DNA of 50,827 bases. Origin: Bradyrhizobium macuxiense (GTDB taxonomy: Bacteria; Pseudomonadota; Alphaproteobacteria; Rhizobiales; Xanthobacteraceae). A model generated the notes under the pieces. It was not told the DNA's origin. It was given only the letters and a program-made list of their open reading frames with translations, and ran no database searches. Below, piece after piece: positions 46,152-50,827 of this stretch. The position numbers and the translations under genes are program-made. Position 1 is the first letter of the stretch. The number at the start of each line of letters is the position of its first letter. The DNA lies in NCBI RefSeq assembly GCF_001542415.1, contig NZ_LNCU01000073.1, positions 8,314 through 59,140 of the forward strand. The letters run 5' to 3'.

Positions 46152-46900
46152 CCGAGCCGCGCCGCGAGCAGCACCAGGATCGCGGTCTCCGCGACCTGCT
46201 CGGCGCCTCCGAGCACGTCGCCGGTCTGGCCGCCGATGTGCCGCTTTGCCAGCAGCGCCACGATACATGCACCGGCTCCGGCCACGATCGCCGCCAGCAG
46301 CGCATCGGAGAAGCGCAATGACAGAAATGCGATCGCGAGCGCGATGCCCGCCGCCACCGCGGCAACCGCGCCGTCGGCCCGGCCGGCATTGGCCGCGAGC
46401 CCATCCTTGCGCGCGTAAGGCAGGCTGATCGACATCCAGGGCAACACGCCGCGGCCGAGCGCATGCGCGGCGATCAGGCTCTGTACGACCGCACTGTCGG
46501 GGATTGCCGCCACCGCCGCGATCTTGGCGGCAAAGCTCACCAGCAACGCCAGCGCGCCATAGGTGCCCAGCCGGCTGTCGCGCATGATCTCGAGCTTGGC
46601 CGCGGTATCGCGGCCACCGCCGAAACCATCAGCGACGTCAGCCAGCCCATCCTCATGCAGCGCGCCGGTCAGCAACGCACCGCCGCCAAGCGCGAGCGCC
46701 GCCGCAGCCAGATCCGGCACGCCGATCACGCGCAGAAACAGGCAGGCGAGCCCGATGGCGGCCCCGATGAAGGCACCGACCAAGGGAAACATCCGTTGCG
46801 CCCGCGCAAAACTGTCCGGCCGTGCGCCATCCGGATGCGGCATCGGCAGGCGGGTCAGGAAGCTGACGGCAATCCTGAGATCGTCGAGCCATTGATTCAT
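46148..46900 (-). CDS. cobS: adenosylcobinamide-GDP ribazoletransferase
   Basis: 250 residues from ATG 46900. Joins alpha-ribazole to adenosylcobinamide-GDP, the last step of cobalamin assembly, in the inner membrane. LTRLPMPHPD at the start, then GALHEDGLADVADGFGGGRD (Asp-rich, metal-binding) and KLEIMRDSRLGTYGALALLV are conserved; five to six membrane helices follow. Coupled to cobC and divergent from cobT. Confidence 0.95.
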   Translation of the reverse strand: MNQWLDDLRIAVSFLTRLPMPHPDGARPDSFARAQRMFPLVGAFIGAAIGLACLFLRVIGVPDLAAAALALGGGALLTGALHEDGLADVADGFGGGRDTAAKLEIMRDSRLGTYGALALLVSFAAKIAAVAAIPDSAVVQSLIAAHALGRGVLPWMSISLPYARKDGLAANAGRADGAVAAVAAGIALAIAFLSLRFSDALLAAIVAGAGACIVALLAKRHIGGQTGDVLGGAEQVAETAILVLLAARLG

Positions 46901-46920
46901 GGTAGCGGCCTGCAAATTGA

Positions 46921-47026
46921 ACTAAAGCGCGCTGAAATCAGGTTGGATCATCATCGCGCTCTGGCTTCTTGTTTGAGCATGATCTGTTCGGAAAATCGCT
47001 TCACACTTTTCCGGATCATGCTTTAG
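46921..47026. repeat. palindromic repeat between cobS and cobT
   Basis: CTAAAGC (46922-46928) and GCTTTAG (47020-47026) are the ends; GAGCATGATC...TTTTCCGGATCATGC is a widespread alphaproteobacterial intergenic sequence, as I recall. I looked here for a cobalamin riboswitch and do not see the B12 box (GCCACTG). Confidence 0.7.
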
Positions 47027-47054
47027 CTTGCGGCCCGCTCGACGAGGGAATCGC

Positions 47055-48068
47055 ATGCAGTTCAATACTCTAGACGACATCCGCGGCTTTTGTCGCGACC
47101 TGCCCGCGGGCGATGAGGCAAGCGCCGAAGCGGCTGCGCAGCGCCAGCAGAGCCTGACCAAGCCGCCGGGAAGCCTCGGGCGCCTGGAGGAACTCGCGAT
47201 CTGGCTGGCGGGCTGGCAAGGGCGCGAGATGCCCCGGCTCGACCGCATCACCATCGCCGTGTTCGCCGGCAATCACGGCATCGCAGAGCGCGGCGTCTCC
47301 GCCTATCCGTCCGAGGTGACCGCACAGATGGTGGCGAATTTCGCCGCGGGCGGGGCTGCGATCAACCAGATCGCCAGGCTTGCTGGCGCCGAGCTGCGCG
47401 TCGAGCCGATCGAGCTCAACCGGCCGACGCGCGATTTCACCACCGGGCCGGCGATGGACACGGCCGATTTCCTGGTCGCGCTCGACACCGGCTGGCGCGC
47501 GGTGCCCGAGGCAGCCGACCTGCTCGTGGTCGGCGAGATGGGGATCGCCAACACAACGGTGGCCGCGACGCTCTGCGCGGCGTTGATGGGCGGGCGCGGC
47601 GTGCGCTGGGCCGGCCGCGGCACCGGCGTCGACGATGCCGGGCTCGTGCGCAAGCGCACCACGATCGATGCCGCGCTCAAGTTCCATCGCGGCCTGCTCG
47701 ACGATCCGCTCGGCGTCGCAGCGGCGCTCGGCGGACGCGAACTCGCGGCAATCGCGGGCGCCGTGCTGGCGGCGCGGGCCAGGCGCATTCCGGTGCTCCT
47801 CGACGGCTTCGTGGCGACCGCTGCGGTGCTGCCGCTGGCGCGGCTGGCACCCGATATCCTCGCGCATTGCCGCGCCGGGCATGCCTCGGCAGAGCTTGGA
47901 CACCGCGAATTGTTGCGCGAGCTTGACCTCGCGCCATTGCTCGATCTCGATATGCGGCTCGGCGAGGCCTCCGGGGCCGCCGTCGCGATCCTGCTGCTGC
48001 GCGCCGCCCTCGCCTGTCACGGCGGCATGGCGACCTTTGCCGAGGCGGGCGTCTCCGGCGCGGACTGA
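47055..48068 (+). CDS. cobT: nicotinate-nucleotide:dimethylbenzimidazole phosphoribosyltransferase
   Basis: 337 residues from ATG 47055 (GAGGG upstream), matching the family. Makes alpha-ribazole phosphate for cobalamin. KPPGSLGRLEELA, FAGNHGIAERGVSAYPSEVT, LVVGEMGIANTTVAA and DLDMRLGEASGAAVAILLLR (catalytic Glu in GEASG) are conserved. Divergent from cobS-cobC; with them it covers nucleotide-loop assembly except CobU/CobP, which is not in the window. Confidence 0.96.
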   Translation: MQFNTLDDIRGFCRDLPAGDEASAEAAAQRQQSLTKPPGSLGRLEELAIWLAGWQGREMPRLDRITIAVFAGNHGIAERGVSAYPSEVTAQMVANFAAGGAAINQIARLAGAELRVEPIELNRPTRDFTTGPAMDTADFLVALDTGWRAVPEAADLLVVGEMGIANTTVAATLCAALMGGRGVRWAGRGTGVDDAGLVRKRTTIDAALKFHRGLLDDPLGVAAALGGRELAAIAGAVLAARARRIPVLLDGFVATAAVLPLARLAPDILAHCRAGHASAELGHRELLRELDLAPLLDLDMRLGEASGAAVAILLLRAALACHGGMATFAEAGVSGAD

Positions 48069-48294
48069 GCGGTCTCGCAGCTCCGGTTCCGGAACTTGGG
48101 GCACGCGGCGCGGCTGACGACGGTATTGCCGGGCGAGGCAGATGATCAAGAAGCCGGTGCATACATGCCGCATTCGCACACAATCTTCGCGTGTGCAGCA
48201 TGACCTTTGCGTTTCAGCAGCCTAACCTTCGCATTGTGCGCCGCCAGTCAGGCGCCGCACCGATGCTGGAACAGGTACCGGGGAGAATCACATC

Positions 48295-48588
48295 ATGTCG
48301 GGAGTTCTCATCAATCTGATCATTCAAGTCATCAGCGGAGCCATCGGTGGCAATGTCGCCGCAGGGGCGGCCAAGAACGTCGATCTTGGCACGCTCGGAA
48401 ACACCATCGCAGGCGCCATCGGCGGCGGTGCCGGGGGACAGCTGCTCGGCACGCTGATCCCGCTGCTCGCCAACTCCGGCGCGACGCCTGATATCGGCAG
48501 CATCATCGGACAGGTCGCCGGCGGTGGCGTTGCCGGTGCAGTGCTCACCGCGATCGTCGGTGCGCTCAAGAACCGGTCGGCGGCCTGA
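48295..48588 (+). CDS. 97-residue Gly/Ala-rich hydrophobic protein
   Basis: From ATG 48295 (GGGAG 7 nt upstream): two hydrophobic Gly-rich parts, IIQVISGAIGGNVAAGAA and IGGGAGGQLLGTLIPLL, then IIGQVAGGGVAGAVLTAIVG. Repeated GxxxG-like spacing suggests membrane packing or a helix-forming peptide. No leader with a double-Gly cleavage site is convincing and no export genes are near, so a bacteriocin is not supported. Conserved hypothetical in similar genomes as far as I recall. Confidence 0.7.
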   Translation: MSGVLINLIIQVISGAIGGNVAAGAAKNVDLGTLGNTIAGAIGGGAGGQLLGTLIPLLANSGATPDIGSIIGQVAGGGVAGAVLTAIVGALKNRSAA

Positions 48589-48703
48589 TCGATTCGGGGA
48601 CGGAGACGGAGTGTCGGTCTTGATGATGCCCCGATCCGCGCGCATGTCTGCGGGCAACGGATGCGGCGCGGTGCCGATTGCACCGGCAGTGTGGATTGCC
48701 CTG

Positions 48704-49129
48704 ATGAAGAAGACGCTTCTCGCGGCGGCCGGGCTCTGCGCGATGGTTTCGTCCGCGGAGGCAGAGGTGCGCATCCTCGCCAGCCCCGGCGGCCAGGTCG
48801 GTCCGTTCATCGAATTGTTCGACAAGGTGCGTGAGTCCGGCGAGCGCGTGGTGATCGACGGCCCGTGCCTGTCGGCCTGCACGCTGGTGCTCTCGATGGT
48901 GCCGAGCGACCGTATCTGCGTGACGCGACGCGCGGTGCTCGGCTTCCATGCCGCGCGTTCGATCGACCGGCGCGGCCGGACCTATGCGGAGCCGGAAGCA
49001 TCCGAGGCCGTGCTGGAGGCGTATCCGGAGCCGGTGCGCGGCTGGATCATCCGCCGCGGCGGACTGAGCTCGCGACTGCTCCTGCTGCGCGGCCGCGAGC
49101 TCGCCGCGATCTATCCGCGGTGCCGGTAG
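48704..49129 (+). CDS. exported ClpP/crotonase-like protein
   Basis: 141 residues from ATG 48704; GTG 48689 is in frame. Signal peptide MKKTLLAAAGLCAMVSSAEA. VRILASPGGQVGPFIELFDK and VVIDGPCLSACTLVLSMVP resemble the oxyanion strand and the nucleophile elbow (Ser in CLSACT) of periplasmic ClpP-like serine hydrolases; GFHAARSIDRRG supplies the His. The last part WIIRRGGLSSRLLLL is short for a full protease. Function unknown. Confidence 0.75.
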   Translation: MKKTLLAAAGLCAMVSSAEAEVRILASPGGQVGPFIELFDKVRESGERVVIDGPCLSACTLVLSMVPSDRICVTRRAVLGFHAARSIDRRGRTYAEPEASEAVLEAYPEPVRGWIIRRGGLSSRLLLLRGRELAAIYPRCR

Positions 49130-49144
49130 GCTACGTGGATCTCG

Positions 49145-49280
49145 TAGGGTGAGTTAGCCGACGGGTCCGCGGAAAGCGCGGCCCGATGACAGGCTCCGCG
49201 TAATCCATCACCGTCGCCGCACAGGTACTTGTGCAGATGAGAGACCGACGATGGGTTACGCCTTCGGCTAACTCACCCTA
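49145..49280. repeat. palindromic intergenic repeat
   Basis: TAGGGTGAGTTAGCCGA (49145-49161) and TCGGCTAACTCACCCTA (49264-49280) are perfect 17-bp arms. The interior shares GCCCGATGACAGGCTCCGCG with the repeat at 36044-36161, which has different outer arms, so families recombine or nest. Confidence 0.8.
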
Positions 49281-49312
49281 GGATTCTACGATTCTGATCT
49301 TGAATCCTCGGC

Positions 49313-49723
49313 CTACATCTGGGCCGGGCAGTTCACCATCCAGGGGATGCCGAACTGGTCGACGCACATGCCGAAGCCGTTCGAGAAGAAGGTCTTGCCG
49401 AACGGCATGGTGACGGCGCCGCCTTCGGCGAGCGCCGTAAACCGGCGTTCGGCCTCGGCGGGGTCTTCGACCTGCAACGCGACATGAAACCCCTGCGGCT
49501 TCTGAAAATGGCCGGGAGGCGCATCCGACGCCATGATGATCTCGCCGTCGATCGTGACCCGGGCGTGCATGATCTTGTCTTTCCAGCCGGGCGGCGTCTG
49601 CATCTCCGCATTGCCTTCCCCGTAGGGGAATGATTCCTCGATCCGCGCGTCCAGCACCTTCTGGTAAAATTTCAGCGCGGCATCGCAATTGCCGTCGAAC
49701 GACAGATAGGGATTGACCTGCAT
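49313..49723 (-). CDS. VOC-family (PhnB-like) protein
   Basis: 136 residues. VNPYLSFDGNCDAALKFYQK, MHARVTIDGEIIMASDAPPG and GKTFFSNGFGMCVDQFGIPW then MVNCPAQM are typical of the PhnB/glyoxalase-like fold; His/Glu metal ligands of glyoxalases are not all obvious. Role unknown. It follows the SRPBCC gene at 19 bp on the same strand. Confidence 0.92.
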   Translation of the reverse strand: MQVNPYLSFDGNCDAALKFYQKVLDARIEESFPYGEGNAEMQTPPGWKDKIMHARVTIDGEIIMASDAPPGHFQKPQGFHVALQVEDPAEAERRFTALAEGGAVTMPFGKTFFSNGFGMCVDQFGIPWMVNCPAQM

Positions 49724-49742
49724 CGGTTGCTCCTTGGCGTTG

Positions 49743-50279
49743 TTATTTTTCGGCCAGTGTCTTCAGATTGGCGAGGCCGACCTCGAAATCCTTGCCGATC
49801 ATGTGATCCAGGTTCATGAACACCTGCATCAGCTTCGACATGAAGGCGGCCGGACCATACATGGTCCATGTGACGTTGGTCGCATCGCCCTGCGGCAGCA
49901 TTGTGAACTCGGCGGTGTTGTGAGCCTCGAACGGAGTGAGGAAGTCGAGCTTGATGACGATCTTCGACGGCATCTCGGCGTCCAGGATCTCCATCCGGCC
50001 GGAGCCGACATTCTTGTTGCCGTCCCACGCATAGACCGCGCCCTTGCCGCTCGCCGAGCCGTCATAGCTGCGCTTCATCGCGGAATCCCTGGTCTCGTAG
50101 GGCGACCACGTCGTCCACTTGTGAAAGTCGCTGATCATCGGGAAGACGCGTTCCGCCGGCGCCTTGATGCCGATCGCGCGCGTGACGCGGAACGTGTCCG
50201 GCTTGATCGCCGCCAGAATGAGGACGACTGCGATCGCGATCGCCAGAATGACGGCGATAATGGCAATGATCTCGAGCAT
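49743..50279 (-). CDS. SRPBCC-family protein with membrane anchor
   Basis: 178 residues. One N-terminal helix (IIAIIAVILAIAIAVVLIL) anchors a START-like domain (IGIKAPAERVFPMISDFHKW; TWSPYETRDSAMKRSY; VTWTMYGPAAFMSKLMQVF). This is the polyketide cyclase/dehydrase type that binds hydrophobic ligands. It lies between DoxX and VOC genes on the same strand; such trios are usually controlled by an ArsR regulator. Confidence 0.92.
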   Translation of the reverse strand: MLEIIAIIAVILAIAIAVVLILAAIKPDTFRVTRAIGIKAPAERVFPMISDFHKWTTWSPYETRDSAMKRSYDGSASGKGAVYAWDGNKNVGSGRMEILDAEMPSKIVIKLDFLTPFEAHNTAEFTMLPQGDATNVTWTMYGPAAFMSKLMQVFMNLDHMIGKDFEVGLANLKTLAEK

Positions 50280-50312
50280 GACAATCTCCGGAAGGATGAA
50301 TGAACGAACAGA

Positions 50313-50723
50313 TCAGCGGCGAAACGGAAACAACCTGCGCAGATTGGCATCGCGCAGATACAGCCCGCCCCAGACCATCAGGCCGAGATAGAGCCCGAAC
50401 AGCGTGTGCGTGAACAGCGGGCTGCCGATCCGCACATGCGAGGCGATCGCGCCGCCGAGATAGCCGGTGAGCAGGATCGCGCCGAGGATCGAGGTCGGCG
50501 GCACCGAATAAAGCAGCGTGCAGACGATGGTGATGATACCGAGGCTGCGTGCAAGCTGTTCGCTCGCACCGTAACCCATCCGGTCCATCGTCTCGGTGAC
50601 GACCGTCCACGGCACCAGCTTGATCGCGCCGTCGAACAGCAGGAAGACGATGACAAGGCCGCTCATGATGCGACCGGTGATGCGCGCTGGGTTTGAGACT
50701 GCGGTCTCGGCATTCGTCGGCAT
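50313..50723 (-). CDS. DoxX-like membrane protein
   Basis: 136 residues from ATG 50723 (GGAG 6 nt upstream). Four membrane segments (GRIMSGLVIVFLLFDGAIKL; LGIITIVCTLLYSVPPTSI; ILGAILLTGYLGGAIASHV; FTHTLFGLYLGLMVWGGLYL) match the DoxX-like fold. First gene of the leftward DoxX-SRPBCC-VOC cluster. Confidence 0.92.
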   Translation of the reverse strand: MPTNAETAVSNPARITGRIMSGLVIVFLLFDGAIKLVPWTVVTETMDRMGYGASEQLARSLGIITIVCTLLYSVPPTSILGAILLTGYLGGAIASHVRIGSPLFTHTLFGLYLGLMVWGGLYLRDANLRRLFPFRR

Positions 50724-50818
50724 GGTTGGCTCCGCAAGGCTTGGTGATGCTCTGCCATCATGACGAACGGGCGAGTGCGTGGCCGACAACCTCGACGCGA
50801 TTTTTTTGGAGGTTCGTC

Positions 50819-50827
50819 ATGGCCGGG
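50819..50827 (+). CDS. start of a gene cut by the right edge
   Basis: TTGGAGG 6 nt before an ATG at 50819 (Met-Ala-Gly, then the edge) is a textbook start divergent from the DoxX cluster. Such clusters usually have an ArsR-type regulator here; the product cannot be seen. ATGACGAAC (50760-50768) and GTTCGTCAT (50812-50820) are an inverted pair that could be its operator. Confidence 0.45.

Noticed and set aside
46901..47054. Possible cobalamin riboswitch between cobS and cobT
   Set aside because: No B12 box or matching stems; the spacer is filled by a dispersed palindrome and is too short.
47070..48179. 369-codon leftward frame opposite cobT
   Set aside because: cobT motifs are unambiguous on the plus strand.

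Overview
The window is GC-rich alphaproteobacterial chromosome, most consistent with Bradyrhizobium or a close relative in the Nitrobacteraceae. I infer this from gene content (glutamate synthase, homospermidine synthase beside a group-IV ornithine decarboxylase, DUF2852, BBP2-type porin), strong GC bias at third codon positions, frequent GTG/TTG starts, and several palindromic intergenic repeat families of the kind that litter these genomes. Genes are densely packed and mostly housekeeping or conserved accessory. I saw no rRNA, tRNA, IS element or CRISPR array.

Layout. 1-7256: an exported protein cut by the left edge, then gltB-gltD (ammonia assimilation). 7257-8741: a visibly less GC-rich scar holding a HEPN protein that runs directly into the C-terminal half of an ATPase whose P-loop half is missing. 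8742-16102: a beta-barrel porin, kdsD (KDO synthesis), a frameshifted carboxymuconolactone decarboxylase divergent from an HxlR regulator with two operator palindromes between them, an NfeD/SPFH pair, hemH and a MAPEG protein. 16260-20093: an operon of M3 peptidase, DUF1007 protein and a His-rich Ni/Co permease. 20223-25180: a polyamine locus in which a long structured leader (speF-type) precedes ornithine decarboxylase, followed by GNAT, a 55-residue membrane protein, RidA and homospermidine synthase; together these would turn ornithine into putrescine and then homospermidine. 25294-26901: an exported argininosuccinate-lyase homologue lacking the family's catalytic His.

26943-34154: acetoacetate decarboxylase, a small Pro-rich membrane protein and MgtC, then a zinc locus read leftward from a near-perfect Zur-type palindrome: a 66-residue His-rich membrane protein, znuC, znuB, znuA, a His-rich COG0523 GTPase and a WD40 protein, mostly joined by 4-nt overlaps. 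34155-34841 is non-coding and contains a repeat and a highly structured element. 34842-38702: a 57-residue membrane protein, then a LysR regulator divergent from an MFS transporter and a tartrate/D-malate-type dehydrogenase. 38938-40276: DUF2852 protein and a TetR regulator sharing a 19-bp operator.

40408-50827: small stress or catabolic enzymes (two YciI-like proteins, SnoaL-like, GST, SDR), an MmyB-type regulator divergent from an alcohol dehydrogenase-like enzyme, cobC-cobS divergent from cobT (cobalamin nucleotide-loop assembly), a Gly/Ala-rich 97-residue protein, an exported ClpP-like protein, and a VOC-SRPBCC-DoxX cluster. A new gene starts at the right edge. The best leads are the leader RNA of the polyamine locus, the HEPN/ATPase junction, the exported lyase, and the self-contained TetR-DUF2852 operator pair.
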